From contig NZ_VFYR02000001.1 in assembly GCF_006489205.2 (NCBI RefSeq), forward strand, positions 420,562 to 484,561: a stretch of DNA of 64,000 bases, read 5' to 3'. Position numbers and translations under genes: made by a program. Source of the stretch: Brevibacterium sp. XM4083. GTDB lineage: Bacteria > Actinomycetota > Actinomycetes > Actinomycetales > Brevibacteriaceae. This document shows positions 42,853 to 52,370 of this stretch, in pieces; the stretch's first letter is position 1, and each line of letters opens with the position of its first letter. The notes under the pieces were generated by a model. That model saw only the letters and a list, made by a program, of their open reading frames with translations, had not been told where the DNA came from and did no database searches.

Positions 42853-43895
42853 CAGCGGTCCTTCGATGTCGCGGCGACGGGGGTTGTGGTGTCATTCGCC
42901 GAGGCGGTCGGGGGTGTTCCGATGACCTCGGTGACCTCGATGGTCGTGGGCATCGCGGTCGAGCATTCGCGGCGGGTCGCGACGATGGCTCCGGCGACGT
43001 TGGCGAAGCGCAGGAGGTAGTCGAGTTCCCACCCGGCGAGCAGCCCGAAGCACAGCGCACCGCCGAATCCGTCCCCGGCGCCGAGGCCGTTGACGACGTC
43101 GACGGGGTAGGGCGGGACTTCGACGCGCTCGGTCGCGGTCTTCGCGAGCACCCCCTTGGGGCCCTGCTTGACGATCGCGAGTTCGATGCCGCGTGCGAGC
43201 AGGGCGTCGGCGGCGCGGTCGGGATCGGTCTCGCCAACGGCGATCTCGCACTCCTCGCGGTTGCCCACGGCCACGGTGACGTGCTCGAGGGCACGGCCCA
43301 CCTCGGCGGTGGCGGTGGCCGGATCGGACCAGAACATCGGGCGGTAGTCGAGGTCGAGGATCGTGTGCTCGGCCCGGTTCCGCGCCTGCCACGCGGCGTG
43401 GTGGGCCGTCCGGCTCGGTTCGCGGCTGAGCCCGGTGACGGTGGCCCAGAAGATCCGTGCCTGCGCGATCGCCGCGAGGTCGAGGTCGGCCTCGGTGATC
43501 GTGAGGTCGGGGGCGATCGGATCGCGGTAGAAGTAGAGCGGGAAGTCATCGGGCGGGAAGATCTCGCAGAACGTCACCGGAGTGTTGTGCTCGGCATCGG
43601 TGCCGACGAAGCGCTTGTCGACGCCGAGGCGGGCGAGCTCGGCCTTGAGGTAGCGCCCGAAGGGGTCGTCGCCGGTCGCGGTGATGACGGCCGAGTCGAG
43701 TCCGTACCGGGCCGCGGCGACGGCGACGTTCGAGGCCGAACCGCCGAGGTATTTGCCGAAGGTCGCGACCTCGGCGAGGCCGACACCGTCCTGGAGAGGG
43801 TAGATGTCGACGCCGATCCGGCCCATGCTGACAAGGTCGAAGGGCGCGGTTGAGCCGGTGGTGGTCTGCGGCTCCGAGGAGGGTGCCTGGGGCAT
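42852..43895 (-). CDS. iolC: 5-dehydro-2-deoxygluconokinase
   Basis: 347 residues, PfkB family. GRIGVDIYPLQDGVGLAEVATFGKYLGGSASNVAVAAARYG near the N-terminus, IFWATVTGLSREPSR, and the C-terminal ATP/anion-hole motif VVNGLGAGDGFGGALCFGLL with the catalytic Asp. It phosphorylates 5-keto-2-deoxygluconate. First gene of the main inositol operon; two palindromic operators lie 76-106 bases upstream. Confidence 0.92.
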   Translation of the reverse strand: MPQAPSSEPQTTTGSTAPFDLVSMGRIGVDIYPLQDGVGLAEVATFGKYLGGSASNVAVAAARYGLDSAVITATGDDPFGRYLKAELARLGVDKRFVGTDAEHNTPVTFCEIFPPDDFPLYFYRDPIAPDLTITEADLDLAAIAQARIFWATVTGLSREPSRTAHHAAWQARNRAEHTILDLDYRPMFWSDPATATAEVGRALEHVTVAVGNREECEIAVGETDPDRAADALLARGIELAIVKQGPKGVLAKTATERVEVPPYPVDVVNGLGAGDGFGGALCFGLLAGWELDYLLRFANVAGAIVATRRECSTAMPTTIEVTEVIGTPPTASANDTTTPVAATSKDR

Positions 43896-43970
43896 GGACT
43901 TTCCGTTCCTTCCGTGCGGCGGCGTTGCCGTGAGTCCGTGGTCTGACGCAGTCCGAGCGGATGCTCAATC

Positions 43971-44001
43971 TTTGTCAGGACAAACTATTTGTCATGACAA
44001 T
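43971..44001. promoter_or_regulatory. Paired IolR-like operators before iolC
   Basis: TTTGTCAGGACAAA (43971-43984) and TTTGTCATGACAAT (43988-44001) are two palindromes with centres 17 bp apart. The second contains TGTCATGACA, which fits the Corynebacterium IolR consensus as I remember it (KGWCHTRACA). The same pair type occurs at 47267-47312. The rest of the 308-base gap (43896-44203) shows no gene. Confidence 0.7.
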
Positions 44002-44203
44002 ATCACTCTTGGAGGTCTGCGTCACCCCTTTTTCTCTCGCGGATCTCCTCGGCGACGCTGACCAGGGGATGGACGTCCGTCGGCCACGACGAGGGTGGCG
44101 GCGTGGCACATCGCGCCGGGGCAGATCGCCGTGGCGGAGACGGGGCCAGCGCTCCGGTGCAGTTGCCGGGGGAGTCGCACCGACGACAGCTGCGCAGGCC
44201 GGG

Positions 44204-44971
44204 TCACCGGGCGACGAGCGTCGTCTCGAACGAGTAGAGGTCGGGCCGGTAGCAGTGGTCTCCCCATTCGATGATCGCCCCGGAGTTGTCGAGCGCGGTC
44301 CGCTGCATCGTCAGCAGCGGCGCCTCGGCGGGGGTGTCGAGGAGATCGGCTTCGTCGGGGGCGGCGGCACGCGCGCCGATGCGCTGGTGGGCGACGGAGA
44401 AGACGACCCCGCGTGCCCGCAGCGTCTCATAGAGCCCGGTGGTGACGAGTTCGCCCGCCGTGATGTCGGCGAACGGCTCCGGCAGGATGTTGTGGAGGAG
44501 GGCGAGCGGAGTCGCCCCGATGAGCCGCAGCCGGCGCAGATGCAGCGTCGGTGCTCCCTCGGCGACGCCGAGGTGGTCGGCGGTGTCGCGGTCGGCGGCC
44601 ATGACCTGGTGGGAGAGCACCGTCGTCGCCGGCTTGTTGCCCGACTTCTCGAGGTCCTCGTTGAGGCTCGTGAGATCGACGGCGCGGGCGACAGGCCGCT
44701 GAAGGACCTGTGTGCCGACGCCGCGGCGGCGCACGAGCATCCCCTTGTCGACGAGGTCCTGGATCGCCTGGCGGATCGTCGGCCGGGACAAGCCGAGGCG
44801 CTTGGCCATCGACACCTCGTTCTCCAGCCGCGTGCCGGCGGCGAGATCGCCGGCGGCGATCGCGGCTTCGAGCCGACGGGCGATCTGGACGTAGAGAGGC
44901 GTCGCACCGCTCGCACGGTCGAGAGGACCGAAGAACTCCTCGGTGAGTTCGATCTCGGGTGCACGCGCCAT
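44204..44971 (-). CDS. iolR: GntR-family regulator with UTRA domain, probable inositol repressor
   Basis: 255 residues, AAGGAG 5 bases before ATG 44971. Winged HTH about 25-85 (PLYVQIARRLEAAIAAGDLAAGTRLENEVSMAKRLGLSRPTIRQAIQDLVDKGMLVRRRGVGTQV). The UTRA ligand-binding domain (about 105-245) resembles HutC-type sensors. It is transcribed in the same direction as iolC, immediately upstream, with two operators between. Corynebacterial inositol repressors are of this family, so this is likely the regulator of both inositol units; the ligand is probably a pathway intermediate. Confidence 0.85.
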   Translation of the reverse strand: MARAPEIELTEEFFGPLDRASGATPLYVQIARRLEAAIAAGDLAAGTRLENEVSMAKRLGLSRPTIRQAIQDLVDKGMLVRRRGVGTQVLQRPVARAVDLTSLNEDLEKSGNKPATTVLSHQVMAADRDTADHLGVAEGAPTLHLRRLRLIGATPLALLHNILPEPFADITAGELVTTGLYETLRARGVVFSVAHQRIGARAAAPDEADLLDTPAEAPLLTMQRTALDNSGAIIEWGDHCYRPDLYSFETTLVAR

Positions 44972-45053
44972 GTTCTCTCCTTGCTCTCTCCCCGAGCTTA
45001 CCGGGCGCAGACGCCCACTCGACCGCCTCGGCGCACCTGACCCTCCGGCGCAC

Positions 45054-46046
45054 TCACTGCACGTGATCGCGGGCGGTCAGCAGCACCTCGGCGGCGGTGT
45101 CGAGTCCTTCGATCCGGCCGAGGTCCTCGTCCTCGTGTTCGATGTGCACGGCCATGTCCGGATCGACGGCGTGGAGGGCCGCGACGAACCGATCCCAGAA
45201 CGCCTGGTCGTGGCCGCGGCCGAGCGCGACGAAGTCCCACGCGGACTCCGCGGGCCACCTGCTGATCGTCGCATCCCCGCGGATCCGGGTGATCCGGTCG
45301 CCGCTGAAGCGGGTGTGGCGGTCGTCAAGGACGCCGTGGATCGCGGCGGCCGGATTGATCCGTACGTCCTTGGCCGCGGCATGGACGACCCGGTCGCCGA
45401 GGTGGTCGATCGCGGCGAGCGGATCGATGCCCTGCCAGAAGAGGTGGGAGGGGTCCATCTCCGCGCCGATGCTCTCCGCGTCCGCAGCATCGATGAGGCG
45501 TTCGAGGGTCGCGGGATTGAAGACGAGGTTGTGCGGGTGCATCTCGATGGCGATCCTCACCCCGTGGTCGGCGGCGAGGCGGTCGAGGTCGCGCCACACC
45601 GGGACCGCGCGGGCCCACTGGTCGTCGAGGATGTCGAGGAGGGAGGACTCCCAGGGATTGACGATCCAGGTGGGGACGGCCGCCTCGGCGCCGGCACCGG
45701 GAAGACCGGACATCGTCACGACACGGGTCTGGCCGAGCCGGTGCGCGACGCGGATGGCGCGGTCGATGTCGGCAAGGGTCGGCGGGCCGATGTGGGGATC
45801 CGGGTGGAGGGGATTGCCGTTGGCGTTGAGGCCCGCGAGCTCGACTCCCGCCTCGGCGAAGATGCCGAGGTAGTCGTCGCGGGCGGTGTCGGAGGTCAGT
45901 ATCTCATCGATCGTCGGCATGTGGACGGGTGGGAGGAAGCCGCCGACGTTGATCTCCGCGGCGTCGAGCCCGAGGTCGCGGATGACGGCGAGCGCCTCGG
46001 GCAGCGGACGATCGTGGAGGATCGCGGTGTAGACGCCGAACTTCAC
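45054..46046 (-). CDS. Sugar phosphate isomerase/epimerase family protein
   Basis: 330 residues from a GTG (46044-46046) with GAGGAGG 7 bases upstream; GTGA overlap with the preceding oxidoreductase stop. Xylose-isomerase-like TIM barrel: MKFGVYTAILHDRPLPEALAVIRDLGLDAAEINVGGF, IAIEMHPHNLVFNPATLERL, IGAEMDPSHLFWQGIDP and the late HAAAKDV metal-binding elements. Such proteins, paired with Gfo/Idh/MocA dehydrogenases, interconvert keto-inositols or sugars. It may let another inositol isomer or sugar enter the main pathway. Confidence 0.82.
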   Translation of the reverse strand: MKFGVYTAILHDRPLPEALAVIRDLGLDAAEINVGGFLPPVHMPTIDEILTSDTARDDYLGIFAEAGVELAGLNANGNPLHPDPHIGPPTLADIDRAIRVAHRLGQTRVVTMSGLPGAGAEAAVPTWIVNPWESSLLDILDDQWARAVPVWRDLDRLAADHGVRIAIEMHPHNLVFNPATLERLIDAADAESIGAEMDPSHLFWQGIDPLAAIDHLGDRVVHAAAKDVRINPAAAIHGVLDDRHTRFSGDRITRIRGDATISRWPAESAWDFVALGRGHDQAFWDRFVAALHAVDPDMAVHIEHEDEDLGRIEGLDTAAEVLLTARDHVQ

Positions 46047-47218
46047 GTCGGCACCTCCTCGCGGGCGCCCGCGTGTGCCGCGGAGGCGATGACGGCGTCG
46101 CGCACGGCCAGGGCGTGGAGGCCCTCGGCGAAGGTCGCGCAGCGGGGGAGGGAGTCGGCGGCGGGTCGTCCGCCGACCTCCTGGAGGAAGGAGCGGGCCT
46201 GGAAGACGAAGCCGTCGTTCTGGCCGATGCCGATGCCGGGCGCCGCCATCGGCAGGCCGTCGGCGATGTAGGGGTGGGCCGGGCCGAGCTGGACCGTCGT
46301 CAGTCCGTCGCGCAGCGGGTCGCCGCTCGTCGTGCCGAGGTCGATCGAGCCGGGTGAGCGCATGTCGAAGCGGGCCGAGCCGTTCTCGCAGAAGACCTCG
46401 ACGGCCAGCGTGTTCGGGTGGCCGGCCGAGATGCGCGAGACCTGGATCGTGCCCGACCCGGTGGGGAACTCGACGCCGAATCCGGCGTAGTCGTCGTTCG
46501 TCACCGGCTCGTACTCATCGCTGACCTCGACGTGGTCATGGCCGATGACGTGACCGAGCGGCAGCGGGCGTTCGGTGATCGCGGTGTGGAACCGGCCGCC
46601 GGAGACCGCGAGGATCGGGCCGGCGATGAATTCGACGGTGTCGGTGAGGTGGCTGCCGAGGTCGGCGAGTGCCCCGGTGCCCATGTCGCCGGTGTAGCGC
46701 CAGCTCATCGGGGCCAGCGGTGAGCACGCGTAGTCGGTCCAGTAGTGGGCGTCGATGTGGTGGACGGGGCCGAGGGTGCCGTCGGCGACGAGGTCGGCGA
46801 TCGCGGCGATCCCGGGCGCGCGGCGGAAGGTGAAGCCGAGGCGCGCGATCGTCGGTGCGGCCTCAGCGGCGGCGACCATCGCCTCGGCGTCGGGAATGGT
46901 GTCGGTCAGCGGCTTCTCGCACAGGACGTTCTTGCCGGCGGCGAGCAGAGCCTCGACGAGCTCACGGTGGAGGGAGTTCGCGACGACGACGCTGACGATG
47001 TCGATGTCATCGGCGTCGACGATGGTGCGCCAGTCGGTGTCATAGCGCTCGTAGCCGAAGTGGGCGGCGGCCGCCTCGGCGACCTCCGGGACCATGTCGC
47101 ACACGGAGACGAGCCGGACCGGGGGAGTGGTTTCGCTGGGGGCTGCGCGCCAGGCGGCGGCGTGGGCGCGACCAGCCATGCCTGCGCCGATGACGGCGAC
47201 GCCGAGTGGGTTGACCAT
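46043..47218 (-). CDS. Gfo/Idh/MocA family oxidoreductase
   Basis: 391 residues from ATG 47218, 5 bases after AAGGAGA; in-frame starts up to 47254 are possible. NAD-binding VAVIGAGMAGRAHAAAW, the EKP motif in KNVLCEKPLTDTIPDAE, and GALADLGSHLTDTVEFIAGP with the catalytic Asp/His. It resembles scyllo-inositol or related sugar dehydrogenases more than the IolG-like gene at 37 kb. Two IolR-like palindromes lie 49-94 bases upstream of its ATG, so it is probably co-regulated with the iol genes. Confidence 0.83.
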   Translation of the reverse strand: MVNPLGVAVIGAGMAGRAHAAAWRAAPSETTPPVRLVSVCDMVPEVAEAAAAHFGYERYDTDWRTIVDADDIDIVSVVVANSLHRELVEALLAAGKNVLCEKPLTDTIPDAEAMVAAAEAAPTIARLGFTFRRAPGIAAIADLVADGTLGPVHHIDAHYWTDYACSPLAPMSWRYTGDMGTGALADLGSHLTDTVEFIAGPILAVSGGRFHTAITERPLPLGHVIGHDHVEVSDEYEPVTNDDYAGFGVEFPTGSGTIQVSRISAGHPNTLAVEVFCENGSARFDMRSPGSIDLGTTSGDPLRDGLTTVQLGPAHPYIADGLPMAAPGIGIGQNDGFVFQARSFLQEVGGRPAADSLPRCATFAEGLHALAVRDAVIASAAHAGAREEVPT

Positions 47219-47266
47219 GACTTCTCCTTCGAAGACCGAGGTGGACATCTCCACCCTAGCGAGATA

Positions 47267-47312
47267 TTTGTCCGGTCAAAAGAGTTTCATGAGATCAATT
47301 TGTCCAGACAAT
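47267..47312. promoter_or_regulatory. Second pair of IolR-like operators
   Basis: TTTGTCCGGTCAAA (47267-47280) and TTTGTCCAGACAAT (47299-47312), the latter inside a longer palindrome beginning CAATTTGTC. They lie in the promoter region of the minus-strand oxidoreductase/isomerase pair, with the divergent hydrolase gene on the other side. Confidence 0.65.
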
Positions 47313-47479
47313 TGATTGACGGCCGATTGAGACGCGATCGGGTCCCGGGTTCCCAGGAGACTCCCCGGTAACAGCGTCAAGTCCCGTTGTATTCTCGCAA
47401 TGGGCCGTCGGCCCGGCACGTCCCATCAATGGTGGGAAGACGCTGGTCAGAGGCGTCTTTCACGAACCGAGGAGTACAC

Positions 47480-48175
47480 ATGTCAGAGAAGCCTGCTGTC
47501 GTCCTGGTCCATGGATTCTGGGGAGGTGCCGCCCACTGGGCCGATGTCATCGTCGAGCTGAGCAAGCGGGGCTACACCGATCTCCACGCGGTCGAGAACC
47601 CCCTCACCTCGCTCGGCGATGATGCCGAGCGCACGCGGAAGATGGTCGCCCAGATCGACGGCCCGGTCATCCTCGTCGGCCACTCCTACGGCGGTGCCGT
47701 CATCACCGAGATGGGCGACCAGTCCAACGTCCTCGGCCTCGTCTACATCGCCGCATTCGCCCCCGATGCCGGGGAGAGCCCCGGTGGGATCACCCAGGAG
47801 ATGCCGCCCGAGGGTGCTGCGAGCATCGCCCCCGACTCCGACGGCTACCTCTGGATCGCGCAGGACAAGTACCACGAGAGCTTCTGCCAGGACCTCGGCG
47901 ACGAGCAGGCCCTCGTCATGGCGGTGACGCAGAAGGCGCCGCTGGGATCGACGTTTGAGGACATGATCACGGCCCCGGCGTGGAAGGCGAAGCCGACGTG
48001 GTACCAGGTCTCGACGCAGGACCGGATGATCGCCCCGGACAACGAGCGCCGAATGGCCGAGCGGATGCAGCCGCAGAAGACGATCGAGCTCGACGCCAGC
48101 CACGCCTCTTTGGCCTCGCAGCCGAAGGCCGTCGCCGACCTCATCGACGAGGCCGCGACGACGATGATGGCGTAG
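47480..48175 (+). CDS. Alpha/beta-fold hydrolase
   Basis: 231 residues from ATG 47480, with AGGAG 5 bases upstream; a longer frame to 47387 is not supported. VVLVHGFWGGAAHWADVI is the oxyanion region and ILVGHSYGGAVITEMG carries the nucleophile Ser (GHSYG). A late catalytic His (ELDASHASLASQPKAVADLI) and an acid completing the triad are also present. Similar proteins are annotated as esterases or salicylate-esterase-like hydrolases; substrate unknown. It is divergent from the IolR-controlled unit but has no clear link to it. Confidence 0.85.
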   Translation: MSEKPAVVLVHGFWGGAAHWADVIVELSKRGYTDLHAVENPLTSLGDDAERTRKMVAQIDGPVILVGHSYGGAVITEMGDQSNVLGLVYIAAFAPDAGESPGGITQEMPPEGAASIAPDSDGYLWIAQDKYHESFCQDLGDEQALVMAVTQKAPLGSTFEDMITAPAWKAKPTWYQVSTQDRMIAPDNERRMAERMQPQKTIELDASHASLASQPKAVADLIDEAATTMMA

Positions 48176-48314
48176 GGCCGCCCCAGGCACCGCAGTCGCC
48201 CGGTGATCGGCTGCCCGGTGGTCGGCTGGTGTCGGTCGCCCGATGATCGGGTGGGGTCGCAGTCAGCGGTCCGCACCGCTCGGATCGCCGCGTGACCCGA
48301 CGTGCTGCCTGACA

Positions 48315-48384
48315 CGACGCCCCCGAGGGGGATCCGGCTCGAGATTCGTCGTGATGTCGAGTCGGATCCCCCGCGGGGGCGTCG
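48315..48384. terminator. Very long hairpin between convergent hydrolase and argG
   Basis: Arms 48315-48342 and 48357-48384 are 28 bases each and pair throughout except for one A-G mismatch and one G-T wobble, around a 14-base loop. They contain CCCCCG, GGGGGATCCG and CTCGA blocks. The hairpin sits between the 3' ends of two convergent genes, so it would be a bidirectional terminator, though its length is far beyond what is needed. Rest of the gap (48176-48481): no gene. Confidence 0.65.
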
Positions 48385-48481
48385 GTGTGTCGGTGCGGGC
48401 GCTCTCGCCCGGTGACCTCAGTTCGGGGTGACCTCAGTCTGGGGCGGGCGCACTCCGTGCCGGGCTCGGTCCGGGGCGGGC

Positions 48482-49971
<1,490 letters not shown>

Positions 49972-50061
49972 CCAGCGCCGAGGTGGCCCGCCGTTCCGCT
50001 GCCCGCGGCCCGCCGTTCCGTTGCCCGCGGCCTGCCGTTCCGCACGACGTTGCTAGGGCGA

Positions 50062-50430
50062 CACACCCCTCGTGTCGGCGAAAAGTGGTTTTGCCGACGC
50101 CTAGTTGTCGGGCATTTTCACTTTTGACCCGCAATGTCGCCGCCCGTTCGACTTCTCGCCCGCGGAAGTGCGTTTCGCACGCACCCGCACTTCTCGCCAC
50201 CGAGGCAGCGCGCGGCACCCTTCCGGCCGGTGAGGCTCGGGGCGGCACACCCTACGTGTCGGCGAAAAGTGGTTTTGCCGACGCCTAGTTGTCGGGCAAT
50301 TCCACTTTTGGCCCGCAGTGCCGCCGCACCGCCAGACTTCTCGCACGCGGGAGTGCGTTTCGCGCGCACCTGCACTTTTCGCCGTCGAGGCAGCGCGCGG
50401 TGCCCTTCCGGCCGGTGCGGCGCGGCCGGG
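50062..50430. repeat. 184-bp intergenic tandem duplication with internal hairpins
   Basis: Two copies, about 50062-50245 and 50246-50430, are offset by 184 bases. The first 44 bases of the conserved core (50071-50114 and 50255-50298) are identical; the rest diverges moderately. Each copy contains a hairpin GTCGGC-gAAAA-GTGG-TTTT-GCCGAC and a second inverted repeat AAAAGTGG/CCACTTTT (50265-50272 with 50302-50309 in copy 2). A GAAGTGC/GCACTTC repeat (copy 1) and a closing CCTTCCGGCCGGTG block follow. That block recurs a third time near 50450. No plausible reading frame is shared. It lies between argG and the APC permease gene. Confidence 0.7.
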
Positions 50431-50471
50431 TCAGCGCGCGACGCCCGTCCGGCCGGTGAGGCGCGGCAGGG

Positions 50472-52025
50472 TCAGCGGCGCTGGTGGGATCGGATCGCCT
50501 CGGCGACGGCGATGGCATCGTCCTGCGGGGCGTCGGACTTCCGATCCGGTCGCGCGATGAACAGGTAGAGGAACCCGGCGGCGAGGACGACGACGAGCCC
50601 GATGAGGACGATGTAGTCGGAGAAGAACGCGCCGGTATCGCCGGGCATCGCGAGGAGGATCATCGCGAAGATGCCGTACGCGAGTGCGAGCACGTTGACG
50701 ATGGCGCCCCACGCCCCCAGCGACCACGGCCCGGCCGGCTTCCACCCCTTGGCCCGCTGCCGCAGGGAGGCGAGGACGACCATCTGGAACGCGAGGTAGA
50801 TGCCGAGGATCGCGAACGACGTGACGGCGACGAGGATGCCGTCGTTGAACCAGATGAGCACGCAGATGAGCGCCGGTGCCGTGCAGGCGACGATGAGGGC
50901 GTTGCGGGGGACCTTCGTGCCCTCGGTGACCTTCGAGAGCCACCGGTGGCCGGGCATCATCCCGTCGCGGGCGAAGCTGAAGATGAGGCGCGAGGCGGCG
51001 GCCTGGAGGCTGAGCACGCAGGAGATGAACGCGAGGATCGCGATGAGGAGGAAGAGCTTCGCGCCGACCGGGCCGAGGCTGCCCTCGAGGATCGAGGGGA
51101 TCGGGTCGGCGACCTCGCCGGCGACGATCGCGTCGAGGTTCGGGGCGGCGAGGACGTAGCCGCCGAAGGAGAAGAGCGCGGAGACCGCCCCGACGATGAT
51201 CGTCATGATCATCGCCTTGGGGATGCGGCGGGCGGGGTCCGAGACCTCCTCGGCGACGTCGGCGCACGCTTCGAAGCCGTAGAAGAGGAAGAGGCCGGCG
51301 ACGGCCGCACCCATGAAGGCCGCGAGGTAGCTGCCGTCACCGGCGACTCCCATCGCGTCGAAGAACACGGAGAACGGGTGCTTGCGCTCGAAGATGAGGA
51401 GGAAGAGCCCGAGCCCGATGACGCCGATGAGTTCGGCGAAGAGGCCGATGCGGGCGATGCGGGCGAGCCATTTCGTGCCGCTGAAGTTGATCGCCAGCGC
51501 CAGCACGAGGAGGACGAGCGCGAGGATGAGGGTGACGTTGCGGGTGAGTTCGAGGCCGAAGAGGCTCGCGACGAAGCCCGCCCCGAACTCCGCCACCGAG
51601 GTGATCGTCACGATCATCGCGCAGATGTAGACCCACGCGGCCATCCACGCGTACCGCTTGCCCCAGAGCCGGCGCGTCCACGGGTAGATGCCGCCGGCGA
51701 TGGGGAACTGGGAGACGACCTCGCCGAAGACGAGGGCGACGAGGAGCTGACCGGCGGCGACGATGACGATCCACCAGATCGAGGGCGGACCGCCGGCGGC
51801 CAGGGCGACGGCGAGCAGCGAGTAGACGCCGACGAGCGGGGAGAGGTACGTGAATCCGAGGGCGAAGTTCGCCCACAGGCTCATCGATCGGTCGAAGGAG
51901 TCGCTGTAGCCGAGGACGGAGAGATGGTCGCCATCGGAGAGGTGGTTGCCGGGGCTCGCCGAGGCGGGGGTGCCGGGGCCGTCGGCAGGGCCGGGTTGGG
52001 CGGATTGCTGGGGATTATCGGACAT
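50472..52025 (-). CDS. APC-family amino-acid/polyamine permease
   Basis: 517 residues from ATG 52025 (MSDNPQQSAQPG), 8 bases after AAAGG; longer in-frame starts run into a minisatellite and are unlikely. Twelve or more helices. APC motifs: FDRSMSLWANFALGFTYLSPLVGVYSL, FPIAGGIYPWTRRLWGKRYAWMAAWVY, LFLFYGFEACADVAEEVSDPARRIPKAM and a hydrophilic C-terminus. It looks like the GABA/choline/polyamine branch of amino-acid permeases. Substrate cannot be set from sequence; the omega-amino acid genes at 25-28 kb would be a metabolic match but are distant. Confidence 0.87.
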   Translation of the reverse strand: MSDNPQQSAQPGPADGPGTPASASPGNHLSDGDHLSVLGYSDSFDRSMSLWANFALGFTYLSPLVGVYSLLAVALAAGGPPSIWWIVIVAAGQLLVALVFGEVVSQFPIAGGIYPWTRRLWGKRYAWMAAWVYICAMIVTITSVAEFGAGFVASLFGLELTRNVTLILALVLLVLALAINFSGTKWLARIARIGLFAELIGVIGLGLFLLIFERKHPFSVFFDAMGVAGDGSYLAAFMGAAVAGLFLFYGFEACADVAEEVSDPARRIPKAMIMTIIVGAVSALFSFGGYVLAAPNLDAIVAGEVADPIPSILEGSLGPVGAKLFLLIAILAFISCVLSLQAAASRLIFSFARDGMMPGHRWLSKVTEGTKVPRNALIVACTAPALICVLIWFNDGILVAVTSFAILGIYLAFQMVVLASLRQRAKGWKPAGPWSLGAWGAIVNVLALAYGIFAMILLAMPGDTGAFFSDYIVLIGLVVVLAAGFLYLFIARPDRKSDAPQDDAIAVAEAIRSHQRR

Positions 52026-52110
52026 GGGGTGCACCTTTGCACGAATCGACGGTGATTCAACCAGCTCATCGTAGCTGACCAGGGACGAAGCCGAGCCTGT
52101 CGGGCTGACG

Positions 52111-52222
52111 TGTCGCCCACGGGGTGGGGAGAGGTGTCGCCCACGGGGTGGGGAGACCTGTCGTCGCTGGGCCGGAAGATGGGTCGGTCGCGGGACGGGG
52201 AGCCGGGTCGGTCGCGGGACGG
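52111..52222. repeat. 24-bp-period minisatellite
   Basis: Two exact or near-exact 24-base units (52111-52134 and 52135-52158, core TGTCGCCCACGGGGTGGGGA) are followed by a degenerate unit. Two further related units with GGGTCGGTCGCGGGACGG follow at 52181 and 52205. All keep the 24-base period. They lie in the divergent interval between the APC permease and the CPBP protease. The 345-base interval shows no gene. Confidence 0.65.
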
Positions 52223-52370
52223 AGGGAGAGATCATCCGCGTGCGGGAGGCTCAGCCGTCCGGGCGGTCGTACATTGGAGGGACGAGCACGGAAGGCCGGC
52301 ACTGCACGGAGAACACCGGAGCGCCGGAGCGGTGAGAACCGGCACTGAGAGCACCGGAGCGGAGGAGATC

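Noticed and set aside
50101..50568. Several overlapping frames in the 184-bp repeats
   Set aside because: The copies are open in different frames on both strands and share no protein reading; the region is better explained as structured non-coding DNA.
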